Shown here: positions 1 through 8,975 of the stretch, one piece after another | Layout of the letters: each line of letters opens with the position of its first letter | Position numbering within the stretch: the stretch's first letter is position 1 | DNA from: an unicellular cyanobacterium SU2 | GTDB taxonomy: Bacteria > Cyanobacteriota > Cyanobacteriia > Cyanobacteriales > Microcystaceae | Assembly: GCA_002110465.1 (NCBI GenBank) | Contig: NEED01000023.1 | Coordinates: 457,297-521,296, forward strand | Length of the DNA stretch: 64,000 nt | Direction of reading: 5' to 3' | The notes under the pieces: generated by a model | Databases searched by the model: none | What the model saw: the letters and a program-made list of their open reading frames with translations, nothing else | Told to the model about the DNA's origin: nothing | Position numbers and translations under genes: made by a program

Positions 1-745
1 TTCTTCCTCCAACGGCCATATTTCCCCGAAATTCTTTACCCGTTGGAACTCGATTAACAGCCCCAATGGGTTGACCATCAAGGAGAATAATTCGTTTATC
101 CCCGTCCTTTGCTTCAGGAATAAAACGCTGTACCATCACGGGTTCTTGTCCATAAAAGGTACTAACTTCAATGAGAGAATTAAAATTGCGATCACTAGGA
201 TCTAAAAATAAAATTCCTTCCCCTGCTTTGCCCCCCAAAGGTTTGAGAATCGCCAATTTTTTCTCTTCTACAAACTTCCGAATAATCGTCTTATCCAAAC
301 TGACGACGGTTTCCGGCATCACTGAATAAAATTGCAGAGTATACATTTTTTCATTGGCTTCGCGCAACCCTTGGGGGGAATTAATCACTAAGGTTTTTTC
401 AGGATTAATTAACTCTAAAATATAGGTAGCATAGAGATAGCGAACAGTGACAGGGGGGTCTTTTCTCATGAACACTGCATCCATGTCTTCTAGACACATT
501 AAAACTGTCTCGGAAATTTCATACCACTTGGGAACCGCCACCCATTTTTGAGCTTGTAATTTAACAGGAGTTAGCTGAACTTGAGATAAGGTAGCCCAAG
601 CTTTTCCTTCAATAACACTGAGTTGATGAACTTGTGTTACCCAAACTTCATGACCGGCTGTTTGGGCTGCTTCCATAATGGCTACTGTGCTATCATGGCC
701 AGGGTCTAAGCGAGATAGGGGATCAATAATAAAGGCAAATTTCAT
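1..745 (-). CDS. gshB: Glutathione synthetase, C-terminus cut off by the window edge
   Basis: This gene makes glutathione by ATP-dependent ligation of glycine to gamma-glutamylcysteine in the cytoplasm. The visible part is the N-terminal 248 codons, starting MKFAFIIDPLSRLDPGHDST, the usual start of cyanobacterial and proteobacterial GshB. It continues through ATP-grasp segments: a PEKTLVINSPQGLREANEK stretch, LKPLGGKAGEGI for nucleotide binding, and VQRFIPEAKDGDKRI. The remaining third lies outside the window. An array of three AGGAAAT heptamers sits directly upstream of the start. The family assignment is secure from the motifs; the gene is divided only by the window boundary, with no sign of a break in the visible part. 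Confidence 0.93.
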   Translation of the reverse strand, partial: MKFAFIIDPLSRLDPGHDSTVAIMEAAQTAGHEVWVTQVHQLSVIEGKAWATLSQVQLTPVKLQAQKWVAVPKWYEISETVLMCLEDMDAVFMRKDPPVTVRYLYATYILELINPEKTLVINSPQGLREANEKMYTLQFYSVMPETVVSLDKTIIRKFVEEKKLAILKPLGGKAGEGILFLDPSDRNFNSLIEVSTFYGQEPVMVQRFIPEAKDGDKRIILLDGQPIGAVNRVPTGKEFRGNMAVGGR

Positions 746-750
746 TTGAC

Positions 751-771
751 AGGAAATAGGAAATAGGAAAT
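751..771. repeat. Three perfect AGGAAAT heptamers
   Basis: Three head-to-tail copies of AGGAAAT lie in the short gap between the divided ends of gshB and mtnP. Tandem heptamers of this kind (STRR) are common between cyanobacterial genes and have no proven function. Other heptamer arrays in this window are listed separately. Confidence 0.8.
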
Positions 772-809
772 GGGGAACATCATAGATATCCTAATTTATC
801 AGCGTTGTG

Positions 810-1682
810 CTATAAATATTTTTGGATTAATACAGCTAATTTTTCCTTGGTTGTCGGTGGAATTTTATCCCAAGGAGTCAAACCCGCATATTTTAGGGCA
901 TTATGGGCTTCGGACACCGGGGGATTTTTACTCAACCGTCTTACTGTCTCTAGAATAACCTTCTGGGCGTTAATGGCATTGTGGTTTAAATTATCAATGA
1001 TCATCTCCACAGTGACATGATCATGGTCTGGATGCCAGCAATCATAGTCCGTCACTAATGCTAGGGTAGCATAGGCAATTTCTGCTTCTCTGGCTAGTTT
1101 GGCTTCGGGTAAATTGGTCATTCCGATGATAGACGCGCTCCAACTGCGATAAAGGTTAGACTCTGCAATGGTAGAAAAAGCTGGCCCTTCCATGCACACA
1201 TAGGTTCCTCCTCGGTGTAAGGTGGTGTCAGGTAAGTCAAGACTTTCTACCGCATCCCCTAAAATAGCGGCTAACTGGTTACAAACGGGATGACCAAAAC
1301 CAATATGGGCAACCATTCCTTCTCCAAAAAACGTGGAAATTCGGTTACGGGTGCGATCAATAAATTGATCAGGGATAATCAAATCACGGGGCTTAATTTC
1401 AGCTTTGAGAGACCCTACCGCAGATGCTGAGATAAGGTATTCTACCCCTAACTGTTTCATGCCGTGGATATTAGCACGAAAGGGTAATTCTGAGGGGATT
1501 AAATGATGATTTCGTCCGTGACGGGCGAGAAAGGCGACAGGCGTTCCTTCAAGGGTTCCTACAATGTAAGCATCGGAGGGGGAACCAAAGGGCGTGTCGA
1601 GGTGGACTTCTTGGACATCTTGGAGGGCATCCATTTTATATAGACCACTACCGCCTAGAATACCAATTTTTGCTTGAGTCAT
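810..1682 (-). CDS. mtnP: S-methyl-5'-thioadenosine phosphorylase
   Basis: The enzyme splits methylthioadenosine, a by-product of polyamine synthesis and SAM use, into adenine and methylthioribose-1-phosphate in the methionine salvage pathway. The 290-residue protein has the purine nucleoside phosphorylase type-II pattern: GGSGLY at residues 10-15, the phosphate-binding ARHGRNHH at 53-60, the substrate-binding segment [12 protein letters not shown] at 160-171, [15 protein letters not shown] at about 187-201 and TDYDCW at about 211. The length is normal for the family. It lies on the same strand as gshB and ends about 65 bases before the gshB start, so the two may be cotranscribed. Assignment to MTAP rather than generic PNP rests on the HGRNHH and MTNLPEA motifs. 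Confidence 0.93.
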   Translation of the reverse strand: MTQAKIGILGGSGLYKMDALQDVQEVHLDTPFGSPSDAYIVGTLEGTPVAFLARHGRNHHLIPSELPFRANIHGMKQLGVEYLISASAVGSLKAEIKPRDLIIPDQFIDRTRNRISTFFGEGMVAHIGFGHPVCNQLAAILGDAVESLDLPDTTLHRGGTYVCMEGPAFSTIAESNLYRSWSASIIGMTNLPEAKLAREAEIAYATLALVTDYDCWHPDHDHVTVEMIIDNLNHNAINAQKVILETVRRLSKNPPVSEAHNALKYAGLTPWDKIPPTTKEKLAVLIQKYL

Positions 1683-1986
1683 GACTTAATTTAGAATAGA
1701 GCCAACAATAATCATACCCCTTAACAGAACCTGAGTTCGGTGTTAGAAGTTAGAAGTTGAGAGTTAAGAGTTAGGAAATCTTCAACGAAAGAATGAGGAA
1801 TACGGACTGACAATGGTTGCAAGTTATCCTTCGTTTGGCTTACGTCGAACTTAAGTTTAACAGAACACAAAAGACTACACGCGACAGGCTATTTCAACAA
1901 GTCTCTAAAATAATATTGAGTTCGTAGTAAAGGCTTTAGCCTCTTTCATTACTTAAAAAATATATTAATCACCAAAGGTAACAATT
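1683..1986. other. Intergenic region with degenerate heptamer array
   Basis: This gap separates the divergent mtnP and the Uma2 gene. It holds a degenerate heptamer array at about 1741-1775 (units of the AGAAGTT/GAGTTAA type) and a short AGGCTTTAGCCT palindrome at about 1930-1943 of the kind often dispersed in cyanobacterial genomes. I see no gene or convincing promoter. Confidence 0.5.
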
Positions 1987-2670
1987 ATGACTAAAAACAT
2001 CATCAACCCTAGCCATTTTTTTCCTCCTTTAGAAAACGGAGATCAATTAACTCGTATTGCATTTGAACAACGTTATGACAGAATGCCCAATCTCAAGAAG
2101 GCGGAATTAATAGAAGGAATTGTTTATATGCCAGCAGCATTAAGATTTAGACAACATGGCAAACCTCATGCGCAGATTCTGACGTGGCTAGGTTTTTATC
2201 AAGCTAATACCCAGGGAGTTGAAATAGCCGATAATGCTACTGTAAGACTGGATGCTGATAATGAACCTCAACCTGATGCTTTACTTAGAATAGAAAAGGG
2301 CGGACAATCAATTATTAGTGACGATGATTATGTCGAAGGTGCGCCAGAATTAATTGTTGAAATTGCTGCTTCTTCTGTATCTCTTGATTTACACACTAAA
2401 CTGAAAGCCTACCGACGTAATCAAGTTCAAGAATATCTAGTTTGGCGGGTTTATGATGGTGAATTTGATTGGTTTAGATTAAGAGAAGGACAATATATCA
2501 AACGACAATCCAATGAAGAAAATATGATTAAAAGTGAAGTTTTTCCTGGTTTGTGGTTAGACATTAATGCTTTACTAACAGGAGATATTGCTCAAGTTTT
2601 AGCGGTTTTACAACAAGGAATAGCGACTGAAGACCATCAATTATTTATCCAACAATTAGGTAATAGATAA
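1987..2670 (+). CDS. Uma2-family (DUF820) putative endonuclease
   Basis: The 227-residue protein belongs to the Uma2/DUF820 family, which has a PD-(D/E)XK nuclease-like fold and is massively expanded in cyanobacteria; the biological role is unknown. Visible landmarks are an ELIEGIVYMP-type strand near residues 40-50, QPDALLRI near 97, the core GAPELIVEIAASS at about 118-130 and VQEYLVWRVYDGEFDWF at about 146-162. The Asp of PDALL, the Glu of LIVEI and a following Lys (KLKAYR) fit the expected catalytic triad. It stands alone, divergent from mtnP and converging on the ATPase/HNH pair. Family is sure; function is not known. Confidence 0.85.
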   Translation: MTKNIINPSHFFPPLENGDQLTRIAFEQRYDRMPNLKKAELIEGIVYMPAALRFRQHGKPHAQILTWLGFYQANTQGVEIADNATVRLDADNEPQPDALLRIEKGGQSIISDDDYVEGAPELIVEIAASSVSLDLHTKLKAYRRNQVQEYLVWRVYDGEFDWFRLREGQYIKRQSNEENMIKSEVFPGLWLDINALLTGDIAQVLAVLQQGIATEDHQLFIQQLGNR

Positions 2671-2974
2671 AAATTATTGTTTTTATTGAAAATTAGTTGT
2701 TTTATTCTGAATTTGGGAGGGAAGTAGATGAAAATAGCGCAATATTAACAGTCTCATCATTCACAAAGCCTATTTGTATTATATTTGTAGTTGAAATTAG
2801 TCTTCTGTCAGCACTTTTTGGAAAACAGTAACATTTGATACCAAAAAAAGCCCCAACATCCTTAATTTATCAAGAATTATTTTCAATAACTAACGAAGGA
2901 ATGGGGGTTGACAAGGTTGTAGTATTCGTTGTATGCTCTAGAGGTAGGTTAATGATATATTACCCATTTTGTAC
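2671..2974. other. Convergent intergenic region, nothing recognisable
   Basis: This gap lies between the 3' ends of the Uma2 gene and the HNH gene. It holds AT-rich sequence with a weak imperfect inverted repeat (GCCCCAACATCCTT near 2850 against AAGGAATGGGGG near 2896) that could act as a bidirectional terminator. I see no open frame worth calling. Confidence 0.35.
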
Positions 2975-3652
2975 CTAAAATTCAGTAGAAGAATTTATAT
3001 ATTGTTCAAGGATATAAGTTAAAACGGTGCAAAACGGGTTATATTTTCCTTCGTTATCTACTGTATCGAATCCTTGAATGAGTTGCTGGATTTCAGTCTG
3101 ATTTTCAATATCGATAAACTTTAAGATACTTTCTATAGCTTGCTTTCGTATTCGTTGCAACTTATCAATATTTAATCCTAATCTCTCAATGGTTTCCCTA
3201 GCAGCATTTTGTTGATTCTCATCTAATTCAGATGCGGGTAATATTTCACCTGCTTCTGTATAGCAGAAAAACTCAGCACAGTTTATGTCTAGAGGAGAAA
3301 CCATTAATTCCTCATCATACCAATCTTGCTTTTTGTGTCCGCAATATTCAGGAATAGTTGAGGGTTGATCATCTTCTTTTATACCTTGACAAGACGCTAA
3401 TAAATTATTGTATTCTAAAGCTAATTCTGGATAGTGGTTTTTGGGTTTTAGGTGTTCTATGTGACTTTCTTGAAGATCAACTGGTCCACCACAATAACAA
3501 CAAATATAACCTTGTTCTTGTAATAAAATTCCATGAATTAAGGGTTTTTCAGGTTGCTGAAAATTTTCCCATGTGGGTCTCCAATTTTCATTTTCTCTTG
3601 CTTTCCAGTTAATCAATTCTTCAGGTGTTTGATTTTTTTCAATGTATCTCAT
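2975..3652 (-). CDS. ptuB: HNH nuclease of the PtuB / TIGR02646 type (Septu effector)
   Basis: The 225-residue protein matches the retron-associated/Septu HNH family. An N-terminal segment (MRYIEKNQTPEEL) precedes a zinc-type HNH motif: YICCYCGGPVDLQESHIEHLKPK at residues about 50-72, with CxxC and the SHIEH catalytic region, then YNNLLASC near 82 and CGHKKQ near 104. In characterised Septu systems PtuB is the DNA-cutting effector controlled by the PtuA ATPase. It starts one base after the stop codon of the upstream ATPase gene, so the two are surely translated together. No reverse transcriptase lies nearby, arguing against a retron. Function in defence is inferred from family and operon. Confidence 0.78.
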   Translation of the reverse strand: MRYIEKNQTPEELINWKARENENWRPTWENFQQPEKPLIHGILLQEQGYICCYCGGPVDLQESHIEHLKPKNHYPELALEYNNLLASCQGIKEDDQPSTIPEYCGHKKQDWYDEELMVSPLDINCAEFFCYTEAGEILPASELDENQQNAARETIERLGLNIDKLQRIRKQAIESILKFIDIENQTEIQQLIQGFDTVDNEGKYNPFCTVLTYILEQYINSSTEF

Positions 3653-3653
3653 A

Positions 3654-5057
3654 TTAACGTCTTAAAATCTCCTTTCTTTTGATAGAAGTTGCTGCTTTGA
3701 TTAATTCTGGTTCATCATTGCCAATTTCATTGATAATTTCTTCTTGTAATTCTTTTGCTTGTTCTAAGTTTCCTTGATCAATAATTCTGAATAATTCAAG
3801 AATTTTGTCTTTAATTATCTGAGGACGTTCTGAGGTTCCCATAATATCTTCTAAAATTTGGTTACTATCTCTACCATAAGAACTTTCAGGATGTTGAATA
3901 ATAATGTCGTCATTCTTGGAGTTTAAGATATAAACATTTTCGGGTTGAACATGACTGATAACTTGAGGAGAATGGGTAGTAACAATAAATTGACAATGAG
4001 GAAAAGTTTGGGTTAACTTAGGAATAATTTCTCGTTGCCATTTGGGATGTAAATGAAGTTCAATTTCATCTATTAATACTATTCCTTCTCCTTCTAACGG
4101 TTGCTCTAAACTTGGGTTAGCAATGGCTAATCTTCTCGCTAAATCTCCTACCATTGCTAATAAGCATTTTTCCCCGTCAGAAAGTTGATCAACAATTAAT
4201 TCTTTCCCGTTTTTATTTAGCGTCATTCTTAAAGGCGATCGTCTAACTCTTAAGTTAGTAAACCCAGTTAAAGATTCAATTGCTTGTCTAACTGCTTGTA
4301 ATTGTGTATCTTGATAGGTTCGAGTTTCAAGCTGTTTTAAAAAATCAGACACTCTCTCGGATGATAATTCATTTTCTGTTTTAATTAAAGATTCAAATAA
4401 TTTAGATAATTCGCTTTGTTTACCTTCATTTTTAGCTTGTGTTAAAATTTCTCTAATTATTGGATCTTTTTCAAGTTTTAATTCATTTTCTATATCTTCT
4501 TGAGTCCGAAACCATTCAAAGAAAATTCTAAAATCTATTGCACCTCCAACTAGAGACTTTTCATAAACATCTTGAGGTTTAAAAGAATGTTTAGTACGAA
4601 TTCTTAAAGGAATATCTAAAACTGCACGGTTCGTATTATAATGGACGATAATTAGTAAATCTTGTAACTCAGGATTTTGATCTTTATATAGTTTATGACG
4701 AACACCTTCAACAAGCTTATGTAATTCTTGTAAATTGCTTTGGGTTTCTTTCGTTTGCTTAGTTCTAGTTTTAGTTAAAGACCAAGTAACCTTTTGAGAA
4801 TTATCTAAAACTGTGATACTGTTTTGAGTTAATTTATTACCATTTTTAATATCATGAACGGTAAATAGTCTCCCTCCTTTTTGAGAACCTTGAATCAAGC
4901 TAATATAACGAGAAAGGAGAATTGCTAAAGCATCTAAAATACTAGACTTACCAACGCCATTAACCCCAATAAAAACGGCAGGAGAATTAGGATTAAATTT
5001 AATCGTAATATCTCCAAATCCCCGAAATGATTTTAAGGTTAAACATTTAACTTTCAT
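3654..5057 (-). CDS. ptuA: AAA ATPase of the PtuA type (Septu sensor/regulator)
   Basis: A 467-residue SMC/ABC-like ATPase. Walker A is GVNGVGKSS at residues 31-39, the ABC signature region is LSDGEKCLL near 300, Walker B is GIVLIDEIELHLHP near 332, and the switch histidine is in VTTHSPQVI near 368. The middle is a helical, charged insertion, consistent with a coiled-coil arm. No TOPRIM domain follows, which separates it from OLD nucleases. PtuA of Septu systems forms an ATPase assembly that restrains the PtuB nuclease; phage infection is thought to release it. The gene is first in a two-gene operon with the HNH gene. An inverted repeat lies upstream. Other AAA-HNH pairs exist, so the name is well supported but not certain. 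Confidence 0.75.
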   Translation of the reverse strand: MKVKCLTLKSFRGFGDITIKFNPNSPAVFIGVNGVGKSSILDALAILLSRYISLIQGSQKGGRLFTVHDIKNGNKLTQNSITVLDNSQKVTWSLTKTRTKQTKETQSNLQELHKLVEGVRHKLYKDQNPELQDLLIIVHYNTNRAVLDIPLRIRTKHSFKPQDVYEKSLVGGAIDFRIFFEWFRTQEDIENELKLEKDPIIREILTQAKNEGKQSELSKLFESLIKTENELSSERVSDFLKQLETRTYQDTQLQAVRQAIESLTGFTNLRVRRSPLRMTLNKNGKELIVDQLSDGEKCLLAMVGDLARRLAIANPSLEQPLEGEGIVLIDEIELHLHPKWQREIIPKLTQTFPHCQFIVTTHSPQVISHVQPENVYILNSKNDDIIIQHPESSYGRDSNQILEDIMGTSERPQIIKDKILELFRIIDQGNLEQAKELQEEIINEIGNDEPELIKAATSIKRKEILRR

Positions 5058-5104
5058 AGAACAACCATAGCATAATATGTACTCATGGTAGGTATATGAG
5101 TTGT

Positions 5105-5170
5105 GTAGGGTGGATCAAAAAATTTAAGCAAGAATTCAAACAAAATAATAGAATATTTTACCCACCCTAC
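5105..5170. repeat. Inverted repeat upstream of the Septu-like operon
   Basis: The arms GTAGGGTGG (5105-5113) and CCACCCTAC (5162-5170) are perfectly complementary and enclose about 48 AT-rich bases. The GTAGGGTGG/CCACCCTAC arms resemble a dispersed cyanobacterial repeat; a related GGTGGGTTA element is at 10390-10456. It lies between the divergent-facing end of the PucC gene and the start of the ATPase gene. Confidence 0.6.
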
Positions 5171-5173
5171 CAT

Positions 5174-6652
5174 TTAGCCATCTAAATCCCCTTCCATGAC
5201 CGCAGAAATTGCTGACTTAGTATTATCCTTAAACTCTTTAATACTAATACGTCCCAACAAATAAATTGCCATAATCATCCCTAGTCCTTGTGCCACAAAA
5301 ACCAACCCATAAGCTAAAAAAGGAGCAGAAAAAAGTACCTTTCCTAAGTTCAAAACTGCCCCTCCTAAAACGGTGGCAAAACCCCTCGCCATGGACTGGG
5401 CTAACCCCCATGCACCAATAAACGTTCCGGCGGTTTCTGCTGCGGTTAAATCTAACATCAAACCTGTTGCCCCTGCGGTTAAAACTCCTGATGCTAACCC
5501 GAAAAAGAGTAACCCAGATTTCAATAAACTTTGACTTTCTATTCCGCCAGCTAAGATAATTAAACCAAAACAAAATATTGATAAAATACAGCCTAATTTG
5601 GTAGTTTGTTGCTTTCCTAAACGGGGAACTACTAAAAACCCGGTTGAACCAATACCAAATAGGGTTCCCATGCCATAAAACGCATTTAATTGAGTCGTTT
5701 CAGAAATACACATCCCGAATACCTCACCCCCATAAGGTTCAAGTACCGTATCCTGCATAAACAAACTCAGGGTAAGCATCAACAAAAAGCTAAAAAATAA
5801 CCAAGTTTGACGATTAGCAGTCAAAATTCCCATCGCTCGTCCTAGGGTAATCTGATCTTCCCGTTCAACTACCTGCGATCGCAAACTAAACCGAGAATAT
5901 CGCTTTTCTACGCCCCAAGTGGCTAAAAAACATAATCCTAACACCACCCCAGGCATAATAATAAACACAGGGTTAACCGTTCCTTGTAGGGTAGGAATAT
6001 TCGCTACTTTGGCTGTTGCTGTCGGATCATAAGAAAGAATAGCGTCCCCACAAATATCGGGGCTATTGAGCAAGTTTGAGCTAACAATTGCCCCAACCAC
6101 AATGCCCACCATCAACATCGACCAGACAATACTGATCAGTTGGGAACGGTTATCCTCGTCAGAAATATCCACCAACATCGCGGCAAAAGGAGTGCCACTA
6201 AAACTTAACGCTAAACCATAGAGGGCAAAAATGACCCCTAATAAGACTGCCCAGGTATAGGTCATCAAACTCCATCCTGTGTCTTGTAAGCTAAATCCCA
6301 ACTGCCAAACTACTTGAAGGGCAATAAAAGCAATGGAGGTAAATAAAATCGCCCCGATCCAGACATAGCCGGTGCGGTGATAGCCCCAAATTTTTTTGGT
6401 ATCGGACATTTGGCCGAACCACACCTTAGCCGGACTAACAAACTGGTACATAGCGATCGCCGTTGCTGCTATCCAGGGCAACACTGTCAATTCATCGATC
6501 ATGATCCGGTTGAGAACTCCCAAGGTTAGCAACGACATAATCCCTAACCCCATCTGGAATAATCCTAGACGGAACATGGTGAACAGGTTAAGTTTTGGGA
6601 GGGGTTTGTGGGGACTCGGTTGAGAAAGGGGAGAAAGGTCGCTAGTAGCCAT
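5174..6652 (-). CDS. PucC/LhaA-family MFS transporter (BCH-type)
   Basis: The 492-residue, twelve-helix membrane protein belongs to the PucC branch of the major facilitator superfamily. Members in purple bacteria help assemble light-harvesting complexes; cyanobacterial members are linked to chlorophyll or Hlip handling. Diagnostic stretches are NLFTMFRLGLFQMGLGIMS (residues about 22-40), LNRIMIDELTVLP, the FVSPAKVWFGQMSDT loop and GYHRTGYVWIG. A soluble loop lies near 250-270 (EKRYSRFSLRSQ). The length is normal. It is a single gene with its own upstream region, which it shares with the start of the TnpB element. The substrate cannot be told from sequence. Confidence 0.85.
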   Translation of the reverse strand: MATSDLSPLSQPSPHKPLPKLNLFTMFRLGLFQMGLGIMSLLTLGVLNRIMIDELTVLPWIAATAIAMYQFVSPAKVWFGQMSDTKKIWGYHRTGYVWIGAILFTSIAFIALQVVWQLGFSLQDTGWSLMTYTWAVLLGVIFALYGLALSFSGTPFAAMLVDISDEDNRSQLISIVWSMLMVGIVVGAIVSSNLLNSPDICGDAILSYDPTATAKVANIPTLQGTVNPVFIIMPGVVLGLCFLATWGVEKRYSRFSLRSQVVEREDQITLGRAMGILTANRQTWLFFSFLLMLTLSLFMQDTVLEPYGGEVFGMCISETTQLNAFYGMGTLFGIGSTGFLVVPRLGKQQTTKLGCILSIFCFGLIILAGGIESQSLLKSGLLFFGLASGVLTAGATGLMLDLTAAETAGTFIGAWGLAQSMARGFATVLGGAVLNLGKVLFSAPFLAYGLVFVAQGLGMIMAIYLLGRISIKEFKDNTKSAISAVMEGDLDG

Positions 6653-6852
6653 CTTTGGTTTATTTTAAGGGTTTTTGTCTTAATCCTTTCGGGAACAAAT
6701 TGTTTTTGATTTTATCGTAAAATTCGGCAAACATTATAGATTAGCGATCGCCAGATTATGGAGTCACCACGCAGAAGTCAGTCTTTCAACCAGTCAAATA
6801 TTTCACCTACCTTAATATTGTATAATAAGCTTATATTATTCAGATAGTAAAA

Positions 6853-8088
6853 GTGTTAAACCTCAATTATTGCTACAGAATATATCCTGATGCCAGTCAA
6901 GAAAAGGAATTGCTTGACTGGCTAGAAATCTGTCGAGGTGTATATAATTACGCTTTGAGAGAAAGAAAAGAATGGATAAATTCTCGCAAGTGTAAAGTTA
7001 ATGCTTGTCGCATCAAATCTGAATATATTATTCCGGCTGACCAACCATTTCCTGACTATTACAAACAGAAAAAAGCTTTAACTCAGGCGAAAAAAGAATA
7101 CCCAGAGCTTAAACGAGTTCAGTCTCAAGTATTGCAAGAGGTTATGGGGCGATTGGATAAAGCGTTTAATTTTTTTTGGAAGAAAAGTTTTGGTTTTCCA
7201 AGGTTTACAAAATATGGTCAGTTTCGGTCTATTAACTTTCCTCAGTTTAAAGATAATCCTATTACGGGGTATCAGATAAAACTGCCAAAAATAGGCAGCG
7301 TATCAATTAATTTACATAGACCTATCCCAGATGGATTTGTTATTAAACAAGTTCAAATAGTTAAAAAAGCTTCTGGTTGGTATGCTGTTGTCTGTATTCA
7401 GTCAGATATTAAAGTTCCATCTCAATCACCTCAAGGTAAATCTTTGGGTATTGACCTAGGGCTTGAGAAATTTATAGCTACTTCACAGCAAGAGTTAATA
7501 GCTAGACCAAGGTTTTTTGTTGAGCTTCAAAGCAAGCTTCGATGGCTGCAACGAAGATTATCCAAAAAGCAGAAAGGGTCTAAAAACTGGCATAAAGCCC
7601 GTGAAAAGGTAGCCCGATTACACGAATATATATATAACACTCGCAAGAATTTCCATTATCAAGTAGCTCATCATCTTTGTAACCAAGCAAACATAATATT
7701 TGCAGAAAATTTAAACTTAAAAGCTATGTCGAGAGGGATGTTATGTAAGCATACTCTTGATGCTGGCTTTGGTAGTTTTCTGGAAATATTAAAGCACGTT
7801 GCTTGGAAGCGAGATGTCTATTTTGAAAAAGTTGATGCTAATTTGACCAGTCAAACCTGTCCTAATTGTGGAGTGGTAACAGGTAAAAAAGACTTATCTC
7901 AACGAGTACATGAATGTTCCAATTGTGGTTTGATAACCAATAGAGACGTTGCAGCTGCAATGATTGTAGAGCAACGTGGACTTGCAGCCCTCGGACTGGG
8001 GGTCAAGCTGCCTGTGGAGGAAGAGGTTATCGGGGATGTCTCTAAAAAGATGTCTAGAGCCTCCCGTAGAAGCAGGAAAGCCTCATAG
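6853..8088 (+). mobile_element. tnpB: TnpB, RNA-guided nuclease of an IS200/IS605-type element
   Basis: The 411-residue protein has the full TnpB plan. An N-terminal helix-turn-helix-like region (LNYCYRIYPDASQEKELLDW) is followed by a wedge domain and a RuvC nuclease. Catalytic acids are D201 in GIDLG, E285 in FAENLN and D365 in TNRDVAAA. A zinc ribbon is formed by C336/C339 and C355/C358. The start used is GTG at 6853, because the alignment with the family starts at LNYCYRIYP; no ATG lies near. There is no tnpA transposase beside it, so mobility would need a helper elsewhere. All catalytic residues are present, so guided cleavage is possible. A strong hairpin follows the gene. Confidence 0.93.
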
Positions 8089-8099
8089 CAATATGGGGA

Positions 8100-8162
8100 A
8101 GCCCGCCCCGTACCTACTGGTACGGGGTCGGGAGAATGTCACTTTGATGAACAGCAACCATT
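8100..8162 (+). ncRNA. Candidate omega-RNA 3' end with terminal hairpin and guide
   Basis: Just after the tnpB stop, CCCG-CCCCGTACC (8102-8114) pairs with GGTACGGGG-T-CGGG (8119-8132), leaving a TACT loop and one bulged T. This is followed by GAGAATGTCAC. Similar hairpins mark the right end of cyanobacterial IS200/IS605 TnpB elements, where the 3' part of the tnpB mRNA is processed into omega RNA and the guide begins at the element border. If the border is near 8142, the guide would start with TTTGATGAACAGCAAC. The exact border is inferred from resemblance, not measured. Confidence 0.45.
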
Positions 8163-8247
8163 TGTAATCCCTTCTTTCCCTAGGTTTTAAGGGATCGTCA
8201 TGGGAACCCCACAAGCGATCGCCTCATTCCCCAACTTAAGATTACAG

Positions 8248-8847
8248 TTATGGTTGGGTTGATGGATAAATAGGACTTTCATCCAATGCACCCAGTCGGT
8301 TAAACGGCCAAAAACGCACAAAGGCTTTACCAATAATCTTATCTTTTGGAACATAGCCCCAGTAGTGGGAATCGTAGCTATTATTGCGATTATCTCCTAA
8401 GACTAGATATTCTCCTTCAGGAACCGTTACGGGTCCATAATCGTAATTAGGATCTTCAGCGATGTATTTTTCTTTAATAACTTGACCATTAACATAAACC
8501 TTTCCCATTTTCACCTCAATGGTTTCTCCCGGTAAACCGATTACCCGTTTGATAAACGCATCATGAAAGTCTTTTTCTTGAAGGGCTTTTGTTGGGTTAA
8601 ATACCACCACGTCTCCCCGTTTAGGTTCTTGGAAATGATAGCTAATTTTTTCGATAATGAGGCGATCGTTGATCTGTAGAGTCGGTTCCATCGAAGAGGA
8701 CGGAATATAACGCGCTTCTGCCACAAAAGTCCGAATGCCAAAGGCCAAAATAGCGGCGGTGGCGATGGTTTTAATTGCTTCAATCCAAGGATTCTCTTGG
8801 GGAGGCTGATTTGATTTGTTAGTATTTTGTTTCAAGCTTCGAGCCAT
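8248..8847 (-). CDS. lepB: Signal peptidase I
   Basis: The 199-residue protease removes signal peptides from exported preproteins at the outer face of the cytoplasmic or thylakoid membrane. One N-terminal transmembrane helix (about 22-43) is followed by the catalytic Ser/Lys pair: S52 in PSSSMEPTL and K100 in [10 protein letters not shown]. Box D is RGDVVVF (about 77-83), and [19 protein letters not shown] is box E. Length and box order are typical of cyanobacterial LepB. It stands alone and is transcribed away from pyrC. Confident assignment. Confidence 0.95.
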   Translation of the reverse strand: MARSLKQNTNKSNQPPQENPWIEAIKTIATAAILAFGIRTFVAEARYIPSSSMEPTLQINDRLIIEKISYHFQEPKRGDVVVFNPTKALQEKDFHDAFIKRVIGLPGETIEVKMGKVYVNGQVIKEKYIAEDPNYDYGPVTVPEGEYLVLGDNRNNSYDSHYWGYVPKDKIIGKAFVRFWPFNRLGALDESPIYPSTQP

Positions 8848-8975
8848 AGGAGTTATTTAATAAACTGAAATATTACAAGAAACAGGGCTAGATAAAATTT
8901 AACGTAACGAATATCTAATTTTTAGTTTAACTATATCCAAGGCAATGGCAAGATTAAATTATTCTTAGAATTTAT

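Noticed and set aside
2975-5057. Retron (reverse transcriptase + Septu effectors)
   Set aside because: There is no reverse transcriptase or msr/msd-like region upstream or downstream of the ATPase/HNH pair.
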